Shown here piece by piece: positions 35,755 to 45,659 of a stretch of DNA of 64,000 nt (position 1 is its first letter; every line of letters starts with the position of its first letter). The DNA lies in assembly GCF_002895565.1 (NCBI RefSeq), contig NZ_AZRN01000006.1, forward strand, positions 29,301 through 93,300. The letters run 5' to 3'. The notes under the pieces were generated by a model. It made no database searches. It was not told the origin of the DNA and saw nothing but the letters and a program-made list of their open reading frames with translations. A program made the translations under genes and the position numbers. Source of the DNA: Petrotoga mexicana DSM 14811 (GTDB lineage: Bacteria; Thermotogota; Thermotogae; Petrotogales; Petrotogaceae).

Positions 35755-36654
35755 TCAATATTCACTCCTTTTTTCAACGATTTCTCTTTTGTTTCTTAGG
35801 TATACAAAAAGCAAAGAACCTAATACTATCAATATTAAGCTTATAACTACTGCAACGCGAAAATCCCCAATGTAGAGACTATCCGTTCTTAACCTTTCAA
35901 TCGGGATTCGCCCGATAGAATAAAGAATTAAATACAGAGCGGTGACTTCTCCATATGTTTTTCTCTTATTTCTAATAAAATAAAACAATATTAGAAATAC
36001 TAACAAATTCCAGGCAGATTCATATAAGAATGTTGGATGAAAATATTCATAGGCTTCATACCCTGGCATTCGATCAGGTAAAGAAATGTACATCTTCCAT
36101 GGAAGATTTGTCGGTGAACCATATGCTTCATGGTTGAAAAAATTGCCCCATCTTCCAATAGCTTGAGCTAACGGTAAAACAAAAGTGAATAAATCTAACC
36201 CTTGCAGGAAGGTAAAGGTACATTTTTTTTTCAACTGCGTATACAAAAAAACTACTAAAAAAGCAGCCAGTATCGCTCCATGTATAGCCATTCCTCCATG
36301 CCATATCTTAAAAATTTCTGAAGGATTTCGAGAGAAGTATTCAAAATTAAAAAGAACATAATATAATCTTGCTCCTATAATACCAAATATAATTCCCAAA
36401 GAAACTGCGGTGAAAAGATCGTCTTCGTTTATTTTTTCTCTTTCAGCTTCTTTCTGAGCAATAAATGTTGCCAACAGTATCGATGAAGCGATTAACAGTC
36501 CATACCATCTTATTTCTAATGGACCAACCGTAACTAAAACTGGACTGAAATACCATTCCCCAGAAAAACTCTTTGGTAAAACAACTATACAAATAACTAA
36601 AAAAGAGGTTATCGAAACCCACAAAGTGTTTAAAAAGACTTTATCCTTTTTCAT
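35755..36654 (-). CDS. lgt: Prolipoprotein diacylglyceryl transferase
   Basis: 299 residues from the ATG at 36654, preceded by TAGGAGGATGAAT; upstream ATGs lie in or before the SD. Seven hydrophobic helices with the signature WHGGMAIHGAILAAF and QAIGRWGNFFNHEAYG, and the C-terminal GRIPIERLRTDSLYIG. It transfers diacylglycerol to the cysteine of lipoprotein precursors. It contains an unusual extra N-terminal helix (VFLNTLWVSITSFLVICIVV). Confidence 0.94.
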   Translation of the reverse strand: MKKDKVFLNTLWVSITSFLVICIVVLPKSFSGEWYFSPVLVTVGPLEIRWYGLLIASSILLATFIAQKEAEREKINEDDLFTAVSLGIIFGIIGARLYYVLFNFEYFSRNPSEIFKIWHGGMAIHGAILAAFLVVFLYTQLKKKCTFTFLQGLDLFTFVLPLAQAIGRWGNFFNHEAYGSPTNLPWKMYISLPDRMPGYEAYEYFHPTFLYESAWNLLVFLILFYFIRNKRKTYGEVTALYLILYSIGRIPIERLRTDSLYIGDFRVAVVISLILIVLGSLLFVYLRNKREIVEKRSEY

Positions 36655-36690
36655 ATTCATCCTCCTAAAGCCTTCCAAAACTAAAAATCT

Positions 36691-39036
36691 CTATAGTACA
36701 TTGACCAAATGTATTGAATCTCCATATCTTGCTTGCAATTCGTGTTTTAAATTAGGATATCTATCGAAACTTTGGATAGAAGATAAAAAAAGTTCTACCG
36801 TTTTTCTTGAACTTTCTATAATATTCATATCTTCGACTAAATCTAAAAATTTAAATTCCGGCATCCCATGCTGTTCCACTCCAAAGAATTTGCCTGGTCC
36901 CCTCCATTTTAAGTCAATTTCTGCTACTTCAAAACCATCTAACGTCTTAGAAAAGGAGTTCATTTTACTTTTTATCTCATTGTTGGCATCATCATCTATT
37001 ACTAAAAAGCAATAAGACTGTTTATCACTTCTGCCCACTCTTCCTCTGAGCTGATGCAATTGAGATAATCCAAAACGATCCGGATGTTCTATGACCATTA
37101 CCGTTGCATCAGGGATATCTATCCCCACTTCTACTACCGATGTCGAAACTAATATATCATATTCTTTTTGAACAAATTTGTCCATAACGTCATTTTTTTC
37201 TGAAGATGAAAGCCTCCCATGTAAAAGTCCCACTTTATATTTTTCAAATACTTTATTTAACTCTTCATACATACTTATCGCGTTTTTTAATTCTAAGGCT
37301 TCAGATTCTTCTATCAAAGGATACACGAAAAAAACTTGATTCCCCTGATCTAATTCTTCTTTAACGAACTCATACAAACTTTTCCTGTTGGATTCAGCTA
37401 CAAGTATTGTTTTAATAGGCCTTCTTCCTTTAGGCATTTCATCAATTAAGCTAACATCTAAGTCACCATAAAAAGTCATTGCTAAAGTTCTAGGAATAGG
37501 AGTAGCAGTCATAACCAAAATATCAGGATGATTCCCTTTTTTAATGAGTTCCAGTCTTTGATTCACTCCAAATCTATGTTGTTCATCAATAACCACCAAC
37601 CCTAGTTTTTTAAATTCTACATCTTGTTGAATAATTGCATGGGTACCAACTACAACATTAATTTCTCCTGTCTTTAACTTTTCTTTAATTAATACTTTAT
37701 CGCTTTCCTTGGTATCTCCCGTTAACAAAGCTACTTTTAAACCTAACGACTCTAAATCTTTTGATAGTCTTTTAAACTGTTGTTTTGATAAAACAGAGGT
37801 GGGGTTCATAACCGCCGCTTGATAACCAGATTCACAAACATCTATAATCGCTAGTTCTGAAACAACGGTTTTACCAGAACCAACATCCCCTTGTAAAAGT
37901 CTGTTCATAGGATATGGAGAAATTAAATCTTTTCTAATTTCCTCATAACTTCTTTTTTGGGCTTGAGTGAGTTCAAAATTTAAAGTCTTGAGAAATTTTT
38001 TTGATAATTCTCCTTTTATCTCCTTCTTCTCACCTTTTTTCACTTCTTTCATCTTTAATTTCAGATAGATCATTGCTAACTCAAATAAAATTGCCTCTTC
38101 GTATTTTAAAGAGTACCAAGCCCTTTCTTTATGATAAATGCTTAAAGGAAAATGGATTCCTTTTATTCGCTTTTTCAAATCTAATAAGTTGAACCCTTGA
38201 ACGAATTCTTCAGGTAAAAATTCCTCTAAAAAATATGTCTGTTGAATAGCTTCTTTTGCTATTTTTCGCATAATTGTTTGGAAGATACCAGACGTCAATG
38301 GATAAACTGGCAGAATTTCTCTTTTGAAATCCTCCTCACTTTTGATCACTTGAAAATCTGGAGACTTCATCTGTTTCATACCATATGAATACTCTATCCT
38401 CCCATAAAAAGCAGACTTCACACCTCTTTTTAAATAAGATTTAACATAATCCTGGTTGAAAAAAGTAACAATTATGACCCCAGTGTCATCTTCCACTGAA
38501 AAGTTGTAAATAGTTAAACCCTTATTTATTTTTACTTCTTCACTTTTCACTACGTTTCCTATTATTACGACTTTTTCATTCTCTTTGGCGTTGAATATTT
38601 TAACAACCTTTCTTCTGTCTTCGTAATCCCGAGGTGGATAGTAAAAGAAATCTTTTAATGAATAAATACCTAATTTATTTAAAATTAAGGCCCTTTTCGC
38701 TCCTACCTTTTTTATATATTTTATATCGGTGAGTGGCGCCAATTTTTTTTCTGGTTTTACTGAGACTTCATCAACTAAATACCGCTCTTTTAAAATCTTT
38801 AAAGAGTCTTTTAAACCTTCTAGACGTTTTTCCTTGCGTTTTTCTGGCAATGTTTCAAGAGGTTTTATATAAGCCAGAATCTTCTTAACATCTTCCAAAA
38901 GGCCATTTTCTTTAATTATTTTGAAATTATTTTTTGCGATGCTATAAAAACTTGGGAAGATCTCTTCCCAAGTTATCATTCCCTTTTCTTTCAATTGAAC
39001 TACATAATCAAAAGAATTTATAACTTCTTCAATCAT
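36691..39036 (-). CDS. recG: ATP-dependent DNA helicase RecG
   Basis: 781 residues, longer than typical RecG (about 690), with an N-terminal helical extension of about 100 residues as in Thermotoga RecG. An OB-fold wedge lies near 150-250. Helicase motifs: GDVGSGKTVV, DEQHRFGVNQR, TATPIPRTLAMT, VGIDIPDATVMV, QLHQLRGRVGRSD. It remodels stalled forks. SD AGGAGT lies rather far from the ATG (about 12 bases). Confidence 0.95.
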   Translation of the reverse strand: MIEEVINSFDYVVQLKEKGMITWEEIFPSFYSIAKNNFKIIKENGLLEDVKKILAYIKPLETLPEKRKEKRLEGLKDSLKILKERYLVDEVSVKPEKKLAPLTDIKYIKKVGAKRALILNKLGIYSLKDFFYYPPRDYEDRRKVVKIFNAKENEKVVIIGNVVKSEEVKINKGLTIYNFSVEDDTGVIIVTFFNQDYVKSYLKRGVKSAFYGRIEYSYGMKQMKSPDFQVIKSEEDFKREILPVYPLTSGIFQTIMRKIAKEAIQQTYFLEEFLPEEFVQGFNLLDLKKRIKGIHFPLSIYHKERAWYSLKYEEAILFELAMIYLKLKMKEVKKGEKKEIKGELSKKFLKTLNFELTQAQKRSYEEIRKDLISPYPMNRLLQGDVGSGKTVVSELAIIDVCESGYQAAVMNPTSVLSKQQFKRLSKDLESLGLKVALLTGDTKESDKVLIKEKLKTGEINVVVGTHAIIQQDVEFKKLGLVVIDEQHRFGVNQRLELIKKGNHPDILVMTATPIPRTLAMTFYGDLDVSLIDEMPKGRRPIKTILVAESNRKSLYEFVKEELDQGNQVFFVYPLIEESEALELKNAISMYEELNKVFEKYKVGLLHGRLSSSEKNDVMDKFVQKEYDILVSTSVVEVGIDIPDATVMVIEHPDRFGLSQLHQLRGRVGRSDKQSYCFLVIDDDANNEIKSKMNSFSKTLDGFEVAEIDLKWRGPGKFFGVEQHGMPEFKFLDLVEDMNIIESSRKTVELFLSSIQSFDRYPNLKHELQARYGDSIHLVNVL

Positions 39037-39079
39037 TGCTCTTGAAAACTCCTATTCTTTGAAAAAATATTTTCCAAAG

Positions 39080-39331
39080 TTACTCTATAACTTTTTTTAT
39101 AATGATTTTCTTATCTTTCTTATAAATTTCATATCCATTCAATTCAGCTTCTTCAATTTGGTCATCTTCTATAAAAGGTATAACTTTCATCAAAGAAGAA
39201 TTTTCAACGTAGAAATCCTTCAGGCTACCTTCAAGTGTGTATCCATAAGAGTTTATTTTCAAATAAGCAGAAAATACAATCAAAAACCAACTCAAAGATA
39301 TCAACAACAAAAACGTCATTACTTTGATCAT
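39080..39331 (-). CDS. Small single-pass membrane protein of unknown function
   Basis: 83 residues. N-terminal hydrophobic helix (about 3-24), then a short polar domain rich in Glu, Asp and Lys ending KKDKKIIIKKVIE. No family recognised. It starts on the last base of the stop of the O-antigen-ligase-like gene, so it is probably coupled to it. Confidence 0.55.
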   Translation of the reverse strand: MIKVMTFLLLISLSWFLIVFSAYLKINSYGYTLEGSLKDFYVENSSLMKVIPFIEDDQIEEAELNGYEIYKKDKKIIIKKVIE

Positions 39332-41955
39332 TACTTTACCATCCTTCTTGTGAAAAATTCGTAATCACTGAAGAAACTTTCGATTCTATCTTGATATCTA
39401 GAATAATTGGGTGATCCTTCTTCTTTTAAACTCTTGTAATAGTTATAAACAGCTTTATAATTGCTAACAATGTTTTCTACTAGTTGATTTTTTAAATTTT
39501 CATCTCTCAAAGTTGAATATAACTCAGATAACAATTTTAATGAACTATCTGGTATCCCTCTAGATTTTTGGGCCATGTAATAATCTGCTTCTCCCTCTTT
39601 TTGAGTAATGAAAACTATTTTGTTTATTAATTCATCTTGTGGATATATATTTATCAGCCTTACGGTTAACAGCAAATATTCATAATAAACATCTTCCCAT
39701 TCAGGAAACCTATTCCAACCCCCAGGAAGGATGTATATAGCTTGCTGCTCCCAATGATGAAAATTATTGTAAGCCTCGTCTTGAAGTTTTTCTACTGTCT
39801 TTAACTTATCTAGTGGAATGTAATCCTTTAGCTGTTCGTATAGAATTACGATGTTATAATATATTCTGCCTATTAATCTATAGGCATTCTTTTCATTGAA
39901 TGATAAATATGAATATTCCAACTGATTTATTCCATCGTATAGGGTTTGAATTTTTAAAGTAATTTGTTTGGCGTTGTTGTTTGTATCGGTGGAATAAATC
40001 GGTTCTACGGTGTCTCTTAAAATATTATCAGGAAATGGCATTAAATCCATTGCACCTTCGAACTCTTCGATCATAAAATCGTAACCGTCGATTTCTTTTT
40101 CAAATATTTTAGGTAAATCTTCATAAGTAAGGGAATTCTGCCGAATGCTAGACGTCAAAAGTTGAGACAGGTAAAATGCCGATTTGCCGAAATTCGGATT
40201 CCATTTTAATGATTTCTGGAAATATTCAAAGGCATTCTTATAGCTTTGTTCTGCTCTATTCTCGTATGATAACTGCATATTTTTATAATCTTCTATCTGT
40301 GTGTCTATCTGGTTTATACTTTGAGTTATCCTTTGAAAATTCACACTCCCTGGAGTGTAATTCATCAATTGTTTTTGAAGACTGGATTTTTGAGCTTCAA
40401 GTTGGCTTATAATATTTGGTATTTGACTTTCAGTAGCGTTAATAAGAGATACCATTGAATTGTATTCACGATTTCCTTTAACGAAAAAAGCTTCTGATGT
40501 AACTTCGTTTATTTTGTAATACGACGCCACTATTCCAACCAAAACTAAAGGAATAATCACAACCTGACTATTTTTGATATTAAAGCTTTTCACATGTGAA
40601 TTGAACTGTTCTGATACAGCACTTGAGAGGATAAATACACTTAATATAAGGTTTGGATGCATGTGAAATGCAAACTCTGTGAATGCATGGATTGCCATGA
40701 CTGCGGCGCTCCATCCAAATAAGGGGAATAAAAGGCTCTTGTTGTCATCATCTTTTTCAAGTTTTAGAACTTTAAAGTATATCACCATTAAACTTACGAG
40801 CATTAACAATATTGAAGAGAAACCTAAAATACCTGTCTCTCCCAACACTTGTAGATAATCGTTGTGAGCTCTTTTGAAGTTATTCCATGCATATAAAAAT
40901 CTCTCAGGATTTTCCGCTTGTACCTCAGCTAGGTAATGAACTGCATAAACGGGATATGTATTTATTCCACTTCCGATTATAAAATGGTTTTTATGATTCT
41001 CATCTGCAAATTGTTTTACAGCGGAGAGCCAGGACAAACTTCTTTCATCCCAAGAAGAAACAGAAGCCATAGCTGCGAAGCGGTCTGCCGCTATCACCTC
41101 TCCACCCCTGTTGAATGGCGTTTCAAAATTAAACATAAGGAATAAAAAGGCTAAAACAGATAAAACCAGAATTATCCATATTTTAAACTCTTTACTTTTT
41201 ACATAATTTTTCAAGGTATCTTTTTTATTGGAAATGAGAAAAGATATTATAGTGAATCCTAATCCAACAAAGGTGGCAAGATAAATAGAACGAGTTTGTG
41301 CTAACAAAACAACCCAATACATTATAAAAACATTCGCTAAAGCATATATTCTAATGTAGATACTCGTATTCTTTCTCAAAGTAAAATATATAGAAATTGG
41401 TAATAGCTGTGCCAAATAGTCTGAAACAAAATTAGGGTTCCCGATAGTCGTTCTTAAGGCTATTCTTTGAGAAGGGTCTCCATACTTACCAAAGAACAAA
41501 TCAAAGCCTAAAAACTTGTTCAAAAGCCCATCTATGGCTATAACAGTTCCCGTAACCATAAAAATAAAAAGACCATATTCGATGAATTTAAAATCCTTCC
41601 CAAAACGCGTTGTAACTACATACGAAAAAAAAGCAATAAGCACTATGTAGAAGGCTACTCCAGCTGACGTAGGTAGGTAATATTTATTCTCTATGTAAAC
41701 TGATATCAAAGATAAAAAGGCAGAAATACTGAAAAAAGATAAAAAAATGTGTGGATAAGTGAACTTTATTGAAATAGGTTTAGAAAAGTATTTAAACAAA
41801 TAATAAATTAAAATAAAAACCATGAATAAAGAAAAAACCAAATGTTTTTGAGTAGAGTACTCATAAACCAAATTGGGTACCATTAAAAAAGGTATTAAAG
41901 CAAACAAAACAAGAAAAATCAATATATCAGTAGGAATTTTTGCCTTCTCTTGCAA
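39331..41955 (-). CDS. O-antigen ligase-like (WaaL/RfaL) protein with TPR C-terminus
   Basis: 874 residues from a TTG at 41955, with AGGAGG at 41965-41970; the further-upstream ATG at 42042 lies in a hairpin without an SD. About ten transmembrane helices are followed by the large periplasmic loop and the Wzy_C-like region (ERSLSWLSAVKQF, SGINTYPVYAVHY, AHNDYLQVLGETG). A long soluble tail (about 480-874) is helical, coiled-coil then TPR-like. Likely role: joining glycans to an outer-surface carrier or polymerising them. Confidence 0.85.
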   Translation of the reverse strand: MQEKAKIPTDILIFLVLFALIPFLMVPNLVYEYSTQKHLVFSLFMVFILIYYLFKYFSKPISIKFTYPHIFLSFFSISAFLSLISVYIENKYYLPTSAGVAFYIVLIAFFSYVVTTRFGKDFKFIEYGLFIFMVTGTVIAIDGLLNKFLGFDLFFGKYGDPSQRIALRTTIGNPNFVSDYLAQLLPISIYFTLRKNTSIYIRIYALANVFIMYWVVLLAQTRSIYLATFVGLGFTIISFLISNKKDTLKNYVKSKEFKIWIILVLSVLAFLFLMFNFETPFNRGGEVIAADRFAAMASVSSWDERSLSWLSAVKQFADENHKNHFIIGSGINTYPVYAVHYLAEVQAENPERFLYAWNNFKRAHNDYLQVLGETGILGFSSILLMLVSLMVIYFKVLKLEKDDDNKSLLFPLFGWSAAVMAIHAFTEFAFHMHPNLILSVFILSSAVSEQFNSHVKSFNIKNSQVVIIPLVLVGIVASYYKINEVTSEAFFVKGNREYNSMVSLINATESQIPNIISQLEAQKSSLQKQLMNYTPGSVNFQRITQSINQIDTQIEDYKNMQLSYENRAEQSYKNAFEYFQKSLKWNPNFGKSAFYLSQLLTSSIRQNSLTYEDLPKIFEKEIDGYDFMIEEFEGAMDLMPFPDNILRDTVEPIYSTDTNNNAKQITLKIQTLYDGINQLEYSYLSFNEKNAYRLIGRIYYNIVILYEQLKDYIPLDKLKTVEKLQDEAYNNFHHWEQQAIYILPGGWNRFPEWEDVYYEYLLLTVRLINIYPQDELINKIVFITQKEGEADYYMAQKSRGIPDSSLKLLSELYSTLRDENLKNQLVENIVSNYKAVYNYYKSLKEEGSPNYSRYQDRIESFFSDYEFFTRRMVK

Positions 41956-41974
41956 ATAAATTAACCTCCTTTGT

Positions 41975-41996
41975 GGTTCGCCGGTTTGTGCGAACC
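41975..41996 (-). promoter_or_regulatory. Hairpin abutting the SD of the ligase gene
   Basis: GGTTCGC / GCGAACC stem with an 8-base loop, ending four bases upstream of the AAAGGAGG of the ligase-like gene. It may affect translation or RNA stability. Confidence 0.4.
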
Positions 41997-42022
41997 AATT
42001 AATCAAAATAAATTTAAATGTT

Positions 42023-42051
42023 CTTGGGCCTTTGGTCTTCAAAGGCCCAAG
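42023..42051. terminator. Perfect 12-bp hairpin between amidase and ligase genes
   Basis: CTTGGGCCTTTG-GTCTT-CAAAGGCCCAAG with no long T run. Possible Rho-independent terminator variant or RNA-processing site; sequence unlike the genome repeats. Confidence 0.5.
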
Positions 42052-42110
42052 CCTTTGTTTGCCGCTTCTTGCAAATCAAACAATTAAAACGAACTTTGAA
42101 ACTTGGGGTT

Positions 42111-42147
42111 TGGGGGTTAAACTCCAATGTCCGGGGATTAACCCCCA
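42111..42147. repeat. Inverted and direct repeats after amidase gene
   Basis: TGGGGGTTAA / TTAACCCCCA arms around 17 bases. On the minus strand the block also contains two direct copies of ACATTGGGGGTTAATCCCC-like sequence. Confidence 0.5.
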
Positions 42148-42152
42148 ATGTA

Positions 42153-43520
42153 TTATTTTAGACCAAAAAAGTCAATAACTGCGTTTTTAATAATTTCTGC
42201 AAAAACTTCCACATAGTCCCCATTCGTAAATTCATCTACTACTTGAGGATTACTGATAAATTCCATTTCAAATAAAACTGCGGGACTCCTAGTATAAGCC
42301 AAAACAGCGAACTCCGCCGTATGAACGCCCCTAAATTTAACCCCATTTACATTCAAATAACTTGCCAATATATTGGCAAACTTCTCACTTTCATCTAGAC
42401 TGTTTTCTTTATCCGTCACCCATGTTTCTATAAGATTTTTATCAGTATTCAAATCTAAATTTTCCCGGTAGGCTATTCTTCTTGCATATGCGCTTTCTGA
42501 AAAATCAAAATAGTAAACCTCTGATCCGTAAACTGAAGAATCTTGAGGATAATCATTCAAGTGTAAACTAATGAATAAATCTGCACCTTTTTCATTAGAA
42601 AAAACTGCTCTATCGTGTAAATCAACGTATACATCGTTTGTTCTAGTCAGATAAACGTTAATACTGTAAGGTTTCAAAAGTTCTTGAGCTCTTTTTGCTA
42701 CTTTTAAAGCAATGTCTTTTTCAAAAGTTTGGTTAGGACCAACAGCTCCCGGATCTATCCCTCCATGACCTGGATCCAAGACCAAAACAGGCAAGGTGAT
42801 TGTATCTTTAAAAGAAAGGTCTAATATTATTCTATTTTCTTCAATTAATTCTTCCAAATCAGCGGAGTTGTTCAGTTTTACTTGTATCCAAACTTCTGTT
42901 GGTGAATAGTGATATGCCTTTATGTAATTGATCTTGTTGTTGTATTCTTCATAGTAATAAGAATCAGGAATTTCGGCACCTTTTATCTTAATTAAATATC
43001 CGGATTTATTAACTAATGGGTATATTCCAACATCTTCAGGGCTTGAAGAAAGCTCTATTATTATTCTGGCATCAGTTTTTTGTATGATCGTTTTTATTGA
43101 ACTTACTTGAGTTAGTGGCAGATTCAAGTAAACAGAAGAATCATTAGAAATGAGTTCTAAGTTGCTCAACTTCGTTATCAACTCTGTAGTTATATAAATT
43201 TCTCCATCAACCACTTTTAGATCATTTGGATCGAAACGAATGGATTCGGTGCTGTTAATAATTGCTAAACTATTCTGGGGAAAAATAAAAACGTTCCATT
43301 TGCTGTCTTTTACGTAAATCAAAGTATCGTTATATACATCTAAAGTTCTTCCACTCTTTTCAGAAATAACTTTTAAACTAACATATAGATTTTCTCCATC
43401 TTCAAAATAGTAAGCCGGATCTACCTCTCTCCATTGAAAATAAAGCGTTTTTGCAAAGGTAGTAAAAGAGAGAAATAAAAAGCCAAAAATTATTAACAGC
43501 TGAATTACCCTTTTATTCAT
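42153..43520 (-). CDS. N-acetylmuramoyl-L-alanine amidase (Amidase_3) with AMIN-like domain
   Basis: 455 residues. Signal peptide (about 1-23), a copper-amine-oxidase-N/AMIN-like wall-binding region (25-220), then the Zn amidase: VLDPGHGGIDPGAVGPNQTF near 250, RTNDVYVDLHDR, FISLHLN and the catalytic EMEFISNP near 425. It cleaves peptide stems from murein in the periplasm. It overlaps cheB by four bases (ATGA). Confidence 0.93.
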   Translation of the reverse strand: MNKRVIQLLIIFGFLFLSFTTFAKTLYFQWREVDPAYYFEDGENLYVSLKVISEKSGRTLDVYNDTLIYVKDSKWNVFIFPQNSLAIINSTESIRFDPNDLKVVDGEIYITTELITKLSNLELISNDSSVYLNLPLTQVSSIKTIIQKTDARIIIELSSSPEDVGIYPLVNKSGYLIKIKGAEIPDSYYYEEYNNKINYIKAYHYSPTEVWIQVKLNNSADLEELIEENRIILDLSFKDTITLPVLVLDPGHGGIDPGAVGPNQTFEKDIALKVAKRAQELLKPYSINVYLTRTNDVYVDLHDRAVFSNEKGADLFISLHLNDYPQDSSVYGSEVYYFDFSESAYARRIAYRENLDLNTDKNLIETWVTDKENSLDESEKFANILASYLNVNGVKFRGVHTAEFAVLAYTRSPAVLFEMEFISNPQVVDEFTNGDYVEVFAEIIKNAVIDFFGLK

Positions 43521-44584
43521 CTTTTTATCCCCCTTGATTGATCAGTTAAAATTTCTAATATCTTTTCTGCAATATCGTAATTTGGAAGAACAAAATCCGC
43601 ATAACCTTCTTGGGCAACAATTTTTGGCATTCCATAAACCACGGAAGTTTCTTTCGACTCTGCTATAACCTTTCCACCGTAATGTTTAACTTTAAATGCC
43701 CCTTTCGCACCGTCTCTTCCCATTCCTGTCAGAATAACTGCCAATGAGTTTTCTTTAAAAATTTCAGCAGCCAGATCAAAAGTGAAATCAGCAGAAGGTC
43801 GTACATTATTAATTTTATCGCTTTTATCTAAAAACAACTTTATTTTATGGTCCTCCTGTTTTAAACCCAAATGAAAATCCCCTGGAGCAATGTATACAAC
43901 ATTCTTTTGTAAAAATTCTCCCTCCTCAGCTTCTTTTACCTTCAAATTTGAAATTTTATCCAATCTATAAGCTAAAGAAGCTGTGAAACCTGCCGGCATG
44001 TGTTGAACAATAATTATTGGAACATTCAAATTTTCAGGTAGTTGCGGAATTATAACATCTAAAGAACGAGGTCCTCCCGTTGAACTTGCTATCAACACAA
44101 CTTTTTCTCCCAATATATTTACTCTTGCACTTTTCTTTATCTTCTTGCTTCCAACAAAATGGATACTTTTCAATTTTTCGATAGAGACATTCATACTTTC
44201 TCTTATCTTTATCAGCAATTCATCTTGAACGTCTCTTATAGTCCAAGAGGTACTTCCAGCCGGTTTTTGAATGAAATCAAAAGCTCCCTTTTCTAAACAT
44301 TCTATTGTAATAGAGGCTTCTTTTGAAGTCAAACTGCTTACCATAATAACTCTTGTTGGAGATTTTAACATTATCTCACTTAAAGCATCGAGCCCGTTTT
44401 TTTTAGGCATTTCAACATCTAAAGTAATCACGTCTGGATTTAAAGACAAAGCTTTTTCTACCGCTTCAATTCCATCTTTGGCTAATCCAACTACTTTCAT
44501 GTCAGGTTCCTTGTCTATAATATCTTTTAGGACCATTCGCATGAAGGCTGAGTCATCAACTATTAAGACCCTTATTTGATCCAA
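43517..44584 (-). CDS. cheB: Chemotaxis protein-glutamate methylesterase CheB
   Basis: 355 residues: N-terminal receiver domain (VLIVDDSAFMRMVL, phospho-acceptor in ITLDVEMPKK near 57) and C-terminal esterase with the catalytic triad in SSTGGPRSL, QHMPAGFTASLA and GMGRDGAKG. It removes methyl groups from, and deamidates, chemoreceptors. TTG start at 44584 with GAGGAGG seven bases upstream. No cheR or receptor is adjacent. Confidence 0.96.
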   Translation of the reverse strand: MDQIRVLIVDDSAFMRMVLKDIIDKEPDMKVVGLAKDGIEAVEKALSLNPDVITLDVEMPKKNGLDALSEIMLKSPTRVIMVSSLTSKEASITIECLEKGAFDFIQKPAGSTSWTIRDVQDELLIKIRESMNVSIEKLKSIHFVGSKKIKKSARVNILGEKVVLIASSTGGPRSLDVIIPQLPENLNVPIIIVQHMPAGFTASLAYRLDKISNLKVKEAEEGEFLQKNVVYIAPGDFHLGLKQEDHKIKLFLDKSDKINNVRPSADFTFDLAAEIFKENSLAVILTGMGRDGAKGAFKVKHYGGKVIAESKETSVVYGMPKIVAQEGYADFVLPNYDIAEKILEILTDQSRGIKR

Positions 44585-44599
44585 GTATCTTCCTCCTCA

Positions 44600-45055
44600 T
44601 TATTTTTCTGTTTTTTTATATATAAAGCCACATAAATTCAAAAAAAGCAAAAAAACTATTGCTAAAATTATACCATATTTAGGGTTCAGATTGAAAAAAG
44701 CATGACCGAAGATAATTATTCCAATTGCAACTGCGAAGATAGAAGTTATAAAAACCGATGCAGCAGAAACATCCTTAATTATCTTTACTGAAGAGCTATA
44801 AAAAGGATGAAGAAAATCCAACAGTTTCTCTGCTACGGTATTCACTGTTTCCATAATCAACACTAGCATAACTGTGAATATTAAAAGTATAAACTCAACT
44901 TCAGTTAAGTTGGCAAAAATAGCAACAATTAATACTATTAGTCCTATTAAACTTTGTATTCTAAAATTTCTTTGAGATTTATAAATTTCGATGAGCCCTT
45001 TCAAAGCATAAGAAAAACTACTTTTTAGACTCCTGTTTTCATTATTTCTATTCAT
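44600..45055 (-). CDS. Diacylglycerol/undecaprenol kinase (DgkA family)
   Basis: 151 residues with three transmembrane helices and the DgkA signature: SFSYALKGLIEIYKSQRNFR near the start and VNTVAEKLLD in the EAxNTAIE position, then KDVSAASVF. By analogy with Gram-positive homologues it phosphorylates undecaprenol for envelope synthesis; which lipid is used is inferred. Confidence 0.87.
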   Translation of the reverse strand: MNRNNENRSLKSSFSYALKGLIEIYKSQRNFRIQSLIGLIVLIVAIFANLTEVEFILLIFTVMLVLIMETVNTVAEKLLDFLHPFYSSSVKIIKDVSAASVFITSIFAVAIGIIIFGHAFFNLNPKYGIILAIVFLLFLNLCGFIYKKTEK

Positions 45056-45659
45056 AACCTTTCCCTAATTTTTTATACATTTTAGTTGACTCTAACGGAT
45101 ACCTTTTTTTGCATAAATCATAGCCAATTTTGATGGCTTTTTCATCAATTTCTATGTAATTTTTTGATACGTTCGATTTGACTTCTTCTATAAGACTTTC
45201 CAAACTTATTATCTGAGTTACTGAGCAAAGAACCCCTAACCCTATCATATTTGCCACATTTTTGTTTGATAATTCTTCTATAGCTATTTGTGAAGCTGGA
45301 ACTTTGATTATTTTTTTGGTGATTCTTTCTACATACTGGGGTATATTTTCAACAAATTTTTCATCGTAGAATAAAATACCATTTCTTTTGAGATTCCCAA
45401 TATGATTTAAACCAACATTATGCATCAAATACAATATATCAAAATTTTTAGCCTCGGGATAATCTATAGGTTCTTGATCAAAGAGCACATCACAATAAGA
45501 AAGTCCACCTCTCACCTGTGCACCATAATGTTGAGATTGAACAACCCAAAATCCTTCTTTTACCAGTGCTTTTGCAAATATTATTCCCATTAAGATGTTA
45601 CCTTGACCGGCTTCTCCGCTGAATCTCACCGAATTAGGCGTACTTATTAAACTACTCAT
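45048..45659 (-). CDS. korC: 2-oxoacid:ferredoxin oxidoreductase, gamma subunit
   Basis: 203 residues with VRFSGEAGQGNILMG, AQVRGGLSYCDVLF and EAKNFDILY, the gamma-subunit pattern of KGOR/VOR/POR enzymes. It overlaps the beta gene by four bases and the DgkA-family gene by eight. No alpha or ferredoxin-like delta subunit is adjacent. Confidence 0.85.
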   Translation of the reverse strand: MSSLISTPNSVRFSGEAGQGNILMGIIFAKALVKEGFWVVQSQHYGAQVRGGLSYCDVLFDQEPIDYPEAKNFDILYLMHNVGLNHIGNLKRNGILFYDEKFVENIPQYVERITKKIIKVPASQIAIEELSNKNVANMIGLGVLCSVTQIISLESLIEEVKSNVSKNYIEIDEKAIKIGYDLCKKRYPLESTKMYKKLGKGYE

